Origin: a bacterium
Lineage (GTDB): Bacteria; Pseudomonadota; Gammaproteobacteria; Burkholderiales; Burkholderiaceae_C
Assembly (NCBI GenBank): GCA_030824555.1
Contig: JAVBXK010000139.1
Coordinates: 1 to 54,111 of the forward strand
Direction of reading: 5' to 3'
Length of the DNA stretch: 54,111 nucleotides
Positions 16,530 to 24,433 of the stretch are shown here, piece by piece (the stretch's first letter is position 1; each line of letters starts with the position of its first letter). The position numbers were made by a program, and so were the translations under genes. Under the pieces are notes generated by a model. The model was not told where the DNA came from, ran no database searches, and worked only from the letters and a program-made list of their open reading frames with translations.

Positions 16530-17552
16530 TCAGGGGTGCGGGATGCCCTCAATAGGGCACTCTTCGGTGCCCACCATGGGGCGGGTGATGGCCTCCACCG
16601 CAGCCTGTGTGCCAGCCGGGTCGTTCACCCAGCGGGCGTAGAAGTCGAACGGACAAGTGGCCACGCCTTTGTCGCCATCACCCGAGTTGATGGTGCCGGT
16701 GTAGCCGCGGTGCAGCAGCTTGAACAGGTGGTTCTCGGACTGGGCGTTTTTGCGGAAGTCGCGGATCAGGCTGGTGGACAGTGCGGCGTACTGCACGCCG
16801 TTTTCCTCTTCGCCGCATTCGCCCAGTGTGCGCCCGTCGAACCCGATGAGGGCGCTGTGGCCAAAGTAGCTGTACACCCCGTCGAAGCCAGCGGCATTGG
16901 CGACCGCCACGTAGCTGTTGTTGGCCCAGGCCATGGACTTGGCCATGAGCACCTGCTGCTCTTTGGCGGGGTACATGTAACCCTGGCAGCGCACGATCAG
17001 CTCTGCGCCCTTCATGGCACAGTCGCGCCAGATTTCGGGGTAGTTGCCGTCGTCGCAGATGATGAGGCTGATCTTCAGGCCCTTGGGCCCCTCAGACACG
17101 TAGGTGGTGTTGCCGGGATACCAGCCCTCGATGGGCACCCAGGGCATGATCTTGCGGTACTTCTGCACGATCTCACCCTGGTCGTTCATCAAAATCAGGG
17201 TGTTGTACGGCACCTTGGCGGGGTGTTCTTCGTGCCGTTCACCCGTGAGTGAAAAGACGCCCCACACCTTGGCCTTGCGGCAGGCCTCGGCAAAGATGTC
17301 GGTTTCGGCACCGGGAATGGTGGATGCCGTATCGAACATCTCTTTCGCGTCGTACATGATGCCGTGGGTGCTGTACTCGGGAAAGATGACCAGGTCCATG
17401 CCCGGCAAGCCCGACTTCATGCCGACAATCATGTCTGCAATTTTGCGGGCGTTGTCCAGCACCTCGGCCTTGGTGTGCAACCGGGGCATTTTGTAATTGA
17501 CCACCGCCACGCCGACGGTGTCTTTGCTGCTTGATATGTCGCCGTGATACAT
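16530..17552 (-). CDS. amiE: Aliphatic amidase
   Basis: The 340-residue enzyme is a nitrilase-superfamily amidase with the residues known for AmiE at the expected positions: Glu59 (IFPEYST), Lys134 (KYRKIMPW), Glu142 (IEGW) and nucleophile Cys166 ([11 protein letters not shown]). It hydrolyses short aliphatic amides such as acetamide and propionamide to the acid and ammonium in the cytoplasm. Length and sequence closely follow the Pseudomonas AmiE family. It follows fmdA and fmdB in the same direction, so one transcript could supply both formamide and acetamide hydrolysis behind a common importer. Confidence 0.97.
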   Translation of the reverse strand: MYHGDISSSKDTVGVAVVNYKMPRLHTKAEVLDNARKIADMIVGMKSGLPGMDLVIFPEYSTHGIMYDAKEMFDTASTIPGAETDIFAEACRKAKVWGVFSLTGERHEEHPAKVPYNTLILMNDQGEIVQKYRKIMPWVPIEGWYPGNTTYVSEGPKGLKISLIICDDGNYPEIWRDCAMKGAELIVRCQGYMYPAKEQQVLMAKSMAWANNSYVAVANAAGFDGVYSYFGHSALIGFDGRTLGECGEEENGVQYAALSTSLIRDFRKNAQSENHLFKLLHRGYTGTINSGDGDKGVATCPFDFYARWVNDPAGTQAAVEAITRPMVGTEECPIEGIPHP

Positions 17553-17594
17553 GGCAAACCTCGTTCAAAAAATCATCAGGGTGGCAAAAAACGG

Positions 17595-17951
17595 TCAGTG
17601 GCTGATCATCCAGGGCCGCTTGCTGGGGAAGGCCTTGGCCCCATTGGGTGCCGTGACCGTGGTGGTTTTGCGCGAGCTGGGGCTGCAGCAGCCGCACCCG
17701 GCCGGGTGCTTCAGGCGGCCGTAGCTGCCATCGGTGTCGCGTGACGAGCGCGGTGCGTGCTGCGCCCGCTCGTTGGTGTCAAAAGCGCGGCGCTGCTCGG
17801 GCGTGGTGCAGGCCAGCCTGGGCGCCTGGACAAACACGCGCGGCGAAGCGGTACTGCATTCGGGGCAGGCGCAGGGTTCGTTGCGCTCGCTCAGTGGGCG
17901 CAGTGCATCGAAGCCACCGCAGCTCGGGCAGTCATAGTCGTAAGTGGGCAT
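17595..17951 (-). CDS. fmdB: FmdB-type zinc-ribbon protein
   Basis: The 118-residue protein begins MPTYDYDCPSCGGFDAL and has paired cysteines (Cys8, Cys11, Cys29, Cys32) typical of the FmdB zinc ribbon. It also has a cysteine-rich C-terminal HPAGCGCCSPSS. In Methylophilus the fmdB product is described as a regulator of the formamidase operon, though small FmdB proteins have no proven biochemical role. ATG 17951 has AAGGAG upstream; the frame to 18086 overlaps fmdA. It lies 29 bases after fmdA. Confidence 0.92.
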   Translation of the reverse strand: MPTYDYDCPSCGGFDALRPLSERNEPCACPECSTASPRVFVQAPRLACTTPEQRRAFDTNERAQHAPRSSRDTDGSYGRLKHPAGCGCCSPSSRKTTTVTAPNGAKAFPSKRPWMISH

Positions 17952-17980
17952 GCGGTGGCTCCTTGTCAGTGCGGTGTGGT

Positions 17981-19204
17981 TTACAGGTCGTGCGACAGCG
18001 GCATGACCACCGAGCCGTCCAGGTGCTTGATGGGACCGGCGGCGTTGGGATTGATGTCGAAATCGAAAATTTGCGTGGGCAGCCACAGCGTGGCGCAGGC
18101 GTTGGGCACATCCACCACGCCGCTGATGTGGCCCTGCACCGGGGCCGTGCCCAGAATCGAATAGGCCTGCGCACCGGAGTAGCCAAACTTCTTCAGGTAC
18201 TCGATGGCGTTCAGGCAGGCCTGGCGGTAGGCCACGTTCACGTCCAGGTAGTACTGCTTGCCCGCGTCGTCCACGCTGATGCCTTCAAAGATCAGGTAGT
18301 CGTTGTAGGTGGGCGTGATGGGGCTGGGCTTGAAAATGGGGTTGCGGATGCCGTACTTGGCCATGCCACCCTTGATGAGCGTGACCTTCATGTGCACCCA
18401 ACCGGCCATTTCGATGGCACCACAGAACGTGATTTCGCCGTCACCCTGGCTGAAGTGCAAATCGCCCACGCTCAGGCCCGCGCCGTCGACGTACACCGGG
18501 AAAAACACCTTGGAGCCGCGTGACAGGTCTTTGATGTCGCAGTTGCCGCCGTGCTCGCGTGGGGGCACGGTACGTGCACCTTCTGCAGCAGCCTTGGCTT
18601 TGGCATCGCCGGTCAGGCGGCCCATGTGCGCGGTGCCAGCAGACGGCGGGTTGGCCAGACCGGCGGTGGGGTCGGAGTCAATCAGCGCTTGCTCGCGCGC
18701 GTTCCACTTTTCCAGCATGCTGTGGTCGGGCAGGCAACCGATCAGGCCGGGGTGGATCAGGCCAGCGTAGTTCACGCCGGGCACATGGCGCGAGCTGGTG
18801 AACATGCCGTGGATGTCCCAGATGGACTTTTGCGCTTCGGGGAAGTAATCGGTCAGGAAGCCGCCGCCGTTTTTCTTGCTGAAGAAGCCGTTGAAGCCCC
18901 ACAGGCTGTCTTGCTTGGCACCGATGTCCAGCAGGTCCACCACCAGCAGGTCGCCGGGCTCGGCACCTTTCACGCCCACGGGGCCTGACAGGTAGTGCAC
19001 CGTGGTCAGGTCGATGTCGCGCACGTCGTCGGCGCTGTCGTTGTTCTTAATGAAACCGCCCGTCCAGTCAAAGGTTTCCAGCACGAACTCGTCGCCTGGG
19101 TTGACCCAGCACGCCATCGGGATGTCGGGGTGCCAGCGGTTGTGGATGTTTTCGTTTTCGGTGGGTGACTTGGTCAGGTCAACCTTGATCAGCGTTTCGG
19201 CCAT
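17981..19204 (-). CDS. fmdA: Formamidase
   Basis: The 407-residue product matches the acetamidase/formamidase family in full, the same length as Methylophilus FmdA. Characteristic segments include HNRWHPDIPMACWVNPGDE near the N terminus, GDLLVVDLLDIG, and the glycine-rich PPREHGGNCDIKDL. It hydrolyses formamide to formate and ammonium. The start has AAGGAG upstream. It lies 44 bases after urtE, so importer and hydrolase are probably co-transcribed, which argues that the importer handles amides as well as, or instead of, urea. Confidence 0.95.
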   Translation of the reverse strand: MAETLIKVDLTKSPTENENIHNRWHPDIPMACWVNPGDEFVLETFDWTGGFIKNNDSADDVRDIDLTTVHYLSGPVGVKGAEPGDLLVVDLLDIGAKQDSLWGFNGFFSKKNGGGFLTDYFPEAQKSIWDIHGMFTSSRHVPGVNYAGLIHPGLIGCLPDHSMLEKWNAREQALIDSDPTAGLANPPSAGTAHMGRLTGDAKAKAAAEGARTVPPREHGGNCDIKDLSRGSKVFFPVYVDGAGLSVGDLHFSQGDGEITFCGAIEMAGWVHMKVTLIKGGMAKYGIRNPIFKPSPITPTYNDYLIFEGISVDDAGKQYYLDVNVAYRQACLNAIEYLKKFGYSGAQAYSILGTAPVQGHISGVVDVPNACATLWLPTQIFDFDINPNAAGPIKHLDGSVVMPLSHDL

Positions 19205-19248
19205 GGCGTGCTCCTTTGGGTGTGAAAGTGGGAAAAAACTCAGACGAC

Positions 19249-19938
19249 TCAGACGGACAGATACGACTTGATGCGCTGCTGGTCCGTGTCAGCGCGCGCG
19301 GTTTCGTGCACCAGCCGCCCGCCCTCGATCACCAAGAGCCGGTCGGCCACGTCCATGGCAAACGACAGCACCTGCTCTGACACGATGATGGTGATCTGCC
19401 GCATCTTGCGAATCTCGTTCAGCGCCTTGGCGATGTCTTTGATGATGGAAGGCTGGATGCCTTCGGTGGGCTCGTCGAGCAGCAGCACCTTGGGATCGGT
19501 GACCAGCGCACGGGCAATGGCCAGCTGCTGCTGCTGCCCACCGGACAGGTTGCCGCCCTTGCGGCGGCGCATGTCCCACAGCACGGGGAACAGCGCGTAA
19601 ATTTCTTCGGGAATGCGTTTGGTTTTGCTGTTCTCCAGCCCGGTCTCGATGTTTTCTTCCACCGTCAGGGTCGGGAAAATCATGCGGCCCTGGGGCACGT
19701 AGGCAATGCCCTTGGCCACGCGCTGAAAACTCTCGTCCTTGGTCACGTCCTGCCCCGCCACTGTGACTTGGCCAGACTTGGTGGGCAGCACCCCCATCAG
19801 GCTTTTGAACAGCGTGGTTTTGCCCATGCCGTTGCGGCCCATGATGGCCACGGTTTCGTTGGCGCGGCCTTCAAATGAAATGCCGTGCAACGCCTCGCTC
19901 TGGCCATAGGCCACAAACAGGTCTTTGACTTGCAGCAT
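19249..19938 (-). CDS. urtE: Urea/short-chain-amide ABC transporter ATPase
   Basis: The 229-residue ATPase is LivF-like, with Walker A GRNGMGKTT, signature LSGGQQQQLAIARAL and Walker B VLLLDEPTEGIQPS; the EGIQPSII sequence is typical of UrtE. The start at 19938 follows AGGAG, and the longer frame to 20001 reads back into urtD. It is one of two ATPases of the five-gene importer; in Methylophilus the equivalent subunit is called FmdF. Confidence 0.93.
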   Translation of the reverse strand: MLQVKDLFVAYGQSEALHGISFEGRANETVAIMGRNGMGKTTLFKSLMGVLPTKSGQVTVAGQDVTKDESFQRVAKGIAYVPQGRMIFPTLTVEENIETGLENSKTKRIPEEIYALFPVLWDMRRRKGGNLSGGQQQQLAIARALVTDPKVLLLDEPTEGIQPSIIKDIAKALNEIRKMRQITIIVSEQVLSFAMDVADRLLVIEGGRLVHETARADTDQQRIKSYLSV

Positions 19939-19978
19939 GGAATGCTCCTGGTTCAGTGGTGGGGACTCGGGCTGGCGC

Positions 19979-20722
19979 TCAGTGGCCCAGGTACACGTCA
20001 ATGACCTTGGGGTCGGCTTGCACCTGCTCCATGGGGCCTTCGGCCAGGATCTTTCCCTGGTGCATCACGGTGACCTTGTGGGCGATCTTTTTCACGAACT
20101 CCATGTCGTGCTCGATCACGATCACTGCGCGGTTCTTGCAGATGCGCTGCAGCAACTCGGCCGTCAGGTCGCGCTCGCGGGCGCTCATGCCGGCAATGGG
20201 TTCGTCCAGCATCAACAGCTCGGGGTCTTGCATCAGCAACATGCCAATTTCCAGCCACTGCTTCTGGCCGTGTGACAGCAGGCCTGCTTCGGTGTCGAGC
20301 TTTTCGGCCAGGCCCACGTCTTCGGCCACCACCTGCACGCGGGCCTTCACCTCGTCGGTGCACTTGAAGCCCAGCGCGCCAAACACCGAGCGCCCGGCGG
20401 GGTATGACACCTCCAGGTTCTGGAACACCGACAGGTTTTCATAGATGGACGGTGTCTGGAACTTGCGGCCAATGCCCAGCCGCACGCGCTGGTGCTCGGC
20501 CATGCGGGTGAGTTCGGTGTTCTTGAACTTGATGCTGCCGGCGCTGGCTGCCGTCTTGCCGCAAATCAGATCGAGCAGCGTGGTTTTGCCCGCGCCGTTG
20601 GGGCCGATGATCACGCGCAGCTCGTTCTTGTCGATGTACAGCGTGAGGGTGTCGATGGCCTTGAACCCGTCAAACGACACGGTCAGGTCCTCAATGGCCA
20701 AAGCGAAATCGGTGTTGCTCAT
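19979..20722 (-). CDS. urtD: Urea/short-chain-amide ABC transporter ATPase
   Basis: The 247-residue LivG-like ATPase carries Walker A GPNGAGKTT, an unusual signature LLSHGQKQWLEIGM (SHGQ in place of SGGQ, which is normal for UrtD) and Walker B LLMLDEPIAGMSARE. It pairs with UrtE on the UrtBC membrane channel. It lies 24 bases downstream of urtC and 40 bases upstream of urtE. Confidence 0.94.
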   Translation of the reverse strand: MSNTDFALAIEDLTVSFDGFKAIDTLTLYIDKNELRVIIGPNGAGKTTLLDLICGKTAASAGSIKFKNTELTRMAEHQRVRLGIGRKFQTPSIYENLSVFQNLEVSYPAGRSVFGALGFKCTDEVKARVQVVAEDVGLAEKLDTEAGLLSHGQKQWLEIGMLLMQDPELLMLDEPIAGMSARERDLTAELLQRICKNRAVIVIEHDMEFVKKIAHKVTVMHQGKILAEGPMEQVQADPKVIDVYLGH

Positions 20723-20746
20723 GGTGTGCTCCAGGTGGACTGGGGG

Positions 20747-21967
20747 TCAGGCGCTTTGGCCGCTGACTGCGCCGGGCAGAGATGTGGTGCGGGCAGCTGG
20801 CTCTGCCGCGGCGGACGAAGAAGGTGTCGGGGGGACAACCGGCGACACAGAGGCCGAATCCGCCACCTTTGAAGCCGCGTTCAATGCCGCCTGGCGGCCT
20901 TTCCACCAGGGCACGATGTGGCTTTCCCACAAGCCAGCCAGCCCCAGTGGGAAGGCCATGGTCACGCCGATGAACAGGCCCGCCATCAGGAACAGCCACA
21001 TGTCAGGGAAGCTCTCGGAGAAGAAGGTTTTGCCCGCATTGACCAGCAAGGTGCCGTAAACAGCCCCCACCAGGCTCATGCGGCCACCCACTGCGGCGTA
21101 AATCACCATCTCGATGGACGGCACGATGCCCACAAAGCTGGGCGACATGAAGCCCACCTGCAAGGTGAACAGTGCACCGCCAATGCCCGACAAAGCAGCC
21201 GCCAGGCAGAAGGTGAAGATGCGGAAGTCGGCCACGTCGTAGCCCGAGAAGCGCACGCGGTCTTCCTTGTCGCGCATGGCCAGCAGCAGCGTGCCCAGCT
21301 TGCTGGTCTGGATCCAGCGGCACAACACAATCGACGCCACCAGCAAGGCCACGCACACGTAGTACAGGATGTACTTGGCGCTGTCGGTGCGGGTGTCCCA
21401 GCCCATGATGGTTTTCAGGTCGGTCATGCCGTTGACACCACCGGTGTAGCCCTGCTGGCCAATGATGAGCACCGTCAGGATGAGCGCCACCGCCTGCGTG
21501 ATGATGGCAAAGTACACGCCGCCCACACGCCGCTTGAACATGGCAAAACTCACCACCCAGGCCAGCAACGTGGGCACCACGATGACCGCGGCCAACGTAA
21601 ACGAGAAGCTCTTGAACGGCAGCCAGAGCATGGGCAGCTCGGTGAGCTGGTTCCAGTCCATGAAGTCGGGAATGCCGGGGGTGGACTGGATTTTGGTGGT
21701 TTCGGGGTCAGACGCTTCCAGCTTCAGGAACATGGCCATCGCGTAGCCCCCCAGCCCAAAGAAAACGCCCTGACCCAGGCTGAGCACGCCGCCATAACCC
21801 CACACCATGACCAGGCCCACCGCCACGAAGGCGTAGGTGAGGTACTTGCCCACCAGGTTCAGGCGGAAGATGTCCAGCGCCGCGGGCAACACCACCGCCA
21901 GCAGCAGGGTCAGCAGCACCAGGCTGAACAATTGATAGCGCAATATCCATGCTTTGAAAGCGTTCAT
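20747..21967 (-). CDS. urtC: Urea/short-chain-amide ABC transporter permease
   Basis: The 406-residue inner-membrane protein is LivM-like, with roughly ten helices and the signature GVYGTLLVN near residue 310 preceded by GGRMSLVGAV. It includes the UrtC segment FFGLGGYAMAMFLKLE. Its C-terminal 45 residues are an Ala/Ser/Pro-rich cytoplasmic tail without conservation. The start has GGAG upstream. It forms the channel with UrtB. Confidence 0.93.
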   Translation of the reverse strand: MNAFKAWILRYQLFSLVLLTLLLAVVLPAALDIFRLNLVGKYLTYAFVAVGLVMVWGYGGVLSLGQGVFFGLGGYAMAMFLKLEASDPETTKIQSTPGIPDFMDWNQLTELPMLWLPFKSFSFTLAAVIVVPTLLAWVVSFAMFKRRVGGVYFAIITQAVALILTVLIIGQQGYTGGVNGMTDLKTIMGWDTRTDSAKYILYYVCVALLVASIVLCRWIQTSKLGTLLLAMRDKEDRVRFSGYDVADFRIFTFCLAAALSGIGGALFTLQVGFMSPSFVGIVPSIEMVIYAAVGGRMSLVGAVYGTLLVNAGKTFFSESFPDMWLFLMAGLFIGVTMAFPLGLAGLWESHIVPWWKGRQAALNAASKVADSASVSPVVPPTPSSSAAAEPAARTTSLPGAVSGQSA

Positions 21968-22009
21968 GGCATTTTTCTCCGTGAATTTCAGTGTGAGCGT
22001 GGATGCAGG

Positions 22010-22924
22010 TCAGCGACGGACCTTGCTGGCAAACAAACCTTGCGGGCGCAGCATCAGGATGAAAACGATGATCGACAGCGTGATCACCTTGGCCATGGAG
22101 CCCGACAGGAAGAACTCGGTGATGGACTGCGTCTGCGCAATGCCGAAGGCCGACACCACCGTGCCCAGCAAGCTGGCCGCGCCGCCGAACGTGACCACCA
22201 GGAACGCGTCGACGATGTACAGCGAGCCCGAGGTGGGCCCCGTGGAGCCGATGGTGGTGAACGCCGCACCCGCCACACCGGCAATGCCGCAGCCGATTGC
22301 AAAGGTCAGGCGGTCGGTCTTTTTGGTGTCGATGCCGATGGCGTTGGCCATGACCCGGTTGCTGACGGTGGCCCGCACACGCAGGCCCCAACGGCTGCGG
22401 TGCAACGCCAGCAGCACGCCACCCGTCACGAACAAGGTCAACACCATCACGAACATGCCGTTGATGGGGATGTCCAGTCCTTCTGACGGTGCCCACGAAC
22501 CCAGCAACCAGTCGGGCAAGGTGGGGCTGACCTCTTTGGGGCCGATGAAGGTGCGGAACATCTGCTGCATCGCCAGGCTGATGCCCCATGTGGCCAGCAG
22601 CGTGTCCAGAGGGCGCTTGTACAGGTGGCGGATCAGGCTCCACTCCACCAGCCAGCCCGCAGCAAACGAGAAACCGAAGGCCGCAAAAATGGCCAGCGGA
22701 AAGTAATAGGGCACCCATGCAGGTGCGAGGTTGGACGCCAGTGTGGAACCCAGGTAGATGGTGTAAGCCCCGATGGTCATGAACTCACCGTGGGCCATGT
22801 TGATCACGCCCATCTGGCCAAAAATGATGGCCAGCCCCAGGCCCATGAGCAGCAGCACGGCAAACAGGCTGAGACCTGCAAAACCTTGCATCAGGCCAAT
22901 GTTGAGCATTTCGGAAAAGGTCAT
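22010..22924 (-). CDS. urtB: Urea/short-chain-amide ABC transporter permease
   Basis: The 304-residue LivH-like permease shows the typical FGQMGVINMAHGEFMTIGAY near the N terminus and TFGGAASLLGTVVSAFG near the C terminus, with about eight helices. The start at 22924 has AAGGAG upstream; the frame to 23008 adds a non-conserved, soluble N terminus. UrtB proteins with a long periplasmic N-terminal extension exist; this one is the short form. It lies between urtA and urtC. Confidence 0.94.
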   Translation of the reverse strand: MTFSEMLNIGLMQGFAGLSLFAVLLLMGLGLAIIFGQMGVINMAHGEFMTIGAYTIYLGSTLASNLAPAWVPYYFPLAIFAAFGFSFAAGWLVEWSLIRHLYKRPLDTLLATWGISLAMQQMFRTFIGPKEVSPTLPDWLLGSWAPSEGLDIPINGMFVMVLTLFVTGGVLLALHRSRWGLRVRATVSNRVMANAIGIDTKKTDRLTFAIGCGIAGVAGAAFTTIGSTGPTSGSLYIVDAFLVVTFGGAASLLGTVVSAFGIAQTQSITEFFLSGSMAKVITLSIIVFILMLRPQGLFASKVRR

Positions 22925-23021
22925 GGTGCGGGGCTCCTTGGGGGAATGGCATGTGTCGGGCCATGCCGCAGCACACCCCGGCCGTGTTTCACAGCGGGGA
23001 CAGGCCACGGCAGCGGGTGGA

Positions 23022-24287
23022 TTACTGGTAACCCTTGGGGAACGGATCGGGCTTGATCAGGTCTGGCGACTCGGACACCACCTTGAACGTGGCATCGGGC
23101 ATGCCGATGGCAATGCGCGACTTGCTCCACAGGTGGTGGTTCTTGTCGAGCTTGACGTAGCCTTCGGGTGCGGTCTTGAGTTCGATGCCCAGCTCGGAAG
23201 CGGCCACCACCTTGTCCACATCGAAGCTGCCAGCCTTCTCGACAGCGGCTTTCCACAGCCAGGGGCCGAGGTAACCGGCCTGGGTCACATCGCCAATGAC
23301 GGCGTCTTTGCCGTACTTGGCCTTGAACGCAGCCACGAACTTCTTGTTGTTGTCGTTGTCCAGGCTCTGGAAGTACTTCATGGACGAGTAGAAGCCCGCA
23401 AAGTTTTCACCGCCCACGCCGGTCATTTCGTCTTCGGTCACCGACAGGGTCACCAGCAGTTGCTTGTCACCGGTGATGCCGGCGGCCTTCAGTGCCTTGT
23501 AGAACGCGACGTTGGAGCCACCCACCACGGCCACAAAAATGCAGTCGGGCTTTTGCGCCTTGATCTTGTTCATCAGCGAGCCGAAGTTGGTGCTGCCCAG
23601 CGGGTAGTACTCTTCGCCCACGACCTTGCCCTTCTGGAAGTTCTCGATGTGCTTGCGTGCAATCTTCATCGAGGTGCGGGGCCAGATGTAGTCGGAACCG
23701 ATCAGGAAGAAGGTTTTGGCCTTTTTCTCTTTCTGCGCCCAGTCCAGGCTGTACAGAATCTGCTGTGTGGCTTCCTGTCCGGTGTAGATCACGTTCTTGG
23801 ACTGCTCCAGGCCTTCGTAGAAGGTGGGGTAGTACAGCAGACCGTTTTCCTTTTCGAACACGGGCAGCACGGCCTTGCGGGAAGCGGATGTCCAGCAGCC
23901 GAACACGGCGGCCACTTTGTCGTTGACCAGCAGTTTTTTGCTCTTTTCAGCAAACGTGGGCCAGTCGGACGCGCCATCTTCCTTGATGACCTTGATCTTG
24001 CGACCCAGGATGCCGCCCATGGCGTTGATCTGGTCAATGGCCAGCTGTTCGGCCTGGATGGAGCCGGTTTCCGAAATGGCCATGGTGCCGGTGGCCGAGT
24101 GGAGCTGGCCCACCGTCACTTCGGTGTCGGTGATGGCTTTGCCGGTGGTGTTGACCTGTGCGGTGGGTTGCGCAAAACCCCAGGCAGGCAAGCCCGCCAC
24201 GGTGGCTGCGCCCAGGGCTTGCAGCACGCGGCGGCGGCCCACATCATGGGTGTTGGCTGAAACGATCTCGTCAGAAGGGTGCTTCAT
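23022..24287 (-). CDS. urtA: Urea/short-chain-amide ABC transporter binding protein
   Basis: The 421-residue periplasmic binding protein has a twin-arginine signal (GRRRVLQALGAATVAGLP, residues 17-34) and the UrtA/FmdD/AmiC-like fold, seen in VGQLHSATGTMAISETG, VFGCWTSASRKAVLP and YPTFYEGLEQSKNVIY. UrtA binds urea; the close FmdD binds formamide and acetamide. The linked fmdA and amiE but absent urease genes make short amides plausible ligands. It is the first gene of the minus-strand operon and diverges from the transporter-kinase gene, with TACGT repeats in the shared upstream region. Confidence 0.94.
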   Translation of the reverse strand: MKHPSDEIVSANTHDVGRRRVLQALGAATVAGLPAWGFAQPTAQVNTTGKAITDTEVTVGQLHSATGTMAISETGSIQAEQLAIDQINAMGGILGRKIKVIKEDGASDWPTFAEKSKKLLVNDKVAAVFGCWTSASRKAVLPVFEKENGLLYYPTFYEGLEQSKNVIYTGQEATQQILYSLDWAQKEKKAKTFFLIGSDYIWPRTSMKIARKHIENFQKGKVVGEEYYPLGSTNFGSLMNKIKAQKPDCIFVAVVGGSNVAFYKALKAAGITGDKQLLVTLSVTEDEMTGVGGENFAGFYSSMKYFQSLDNDNNKKFVAAFKAKYGKDAVIGDVTQAGYLGPWLWKAAVEKAGSFDVDKVVAASELGIELKTAPEGYVKLDKNHHLWSKSRIAIGMPDATFKVVSESPDLIKPDPFPKGYQ

Positions 24288-24370
24288 GGGGAACTCCTTT
24301 GGCTGGGGGCAGTGAAACCGGCGGGATGCCGACTGACCGTCAGGTTAGGGAAAACACCTTCTTGAGCCCA

Positions 24371-24397
24371 TACGTCAAATAACGTAGGCAACGTACG
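24371..24397. promoter_or_regulatory. TACGT/ACGTA repeat cluster in the urtA divergent promoter
   Basis: TACGT at 24371 and ACGTA at 24382 form an inverted pair six bases apart; a second ACGTACG follows at 24391. The cluster lies 84-110 bp upstream of urtA and about 40-60 bp upstream of the transporter-kinase gene. It is a plausible site for the LuxR-type regulator encoded at 27840; the link is inferred. Confidence 0.55.
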
Positions 24398-24433
24398 CAC
24401 AGGGCAGGGGCGATTCTTGCTACAACGTGAGGC

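Noticed and set aside
24288-24433. Sigma-54 promoter for urtA
   Set aside because: No GG-N10-GC pair with acceptable flanks was found on the minus strand upstream of urtA.
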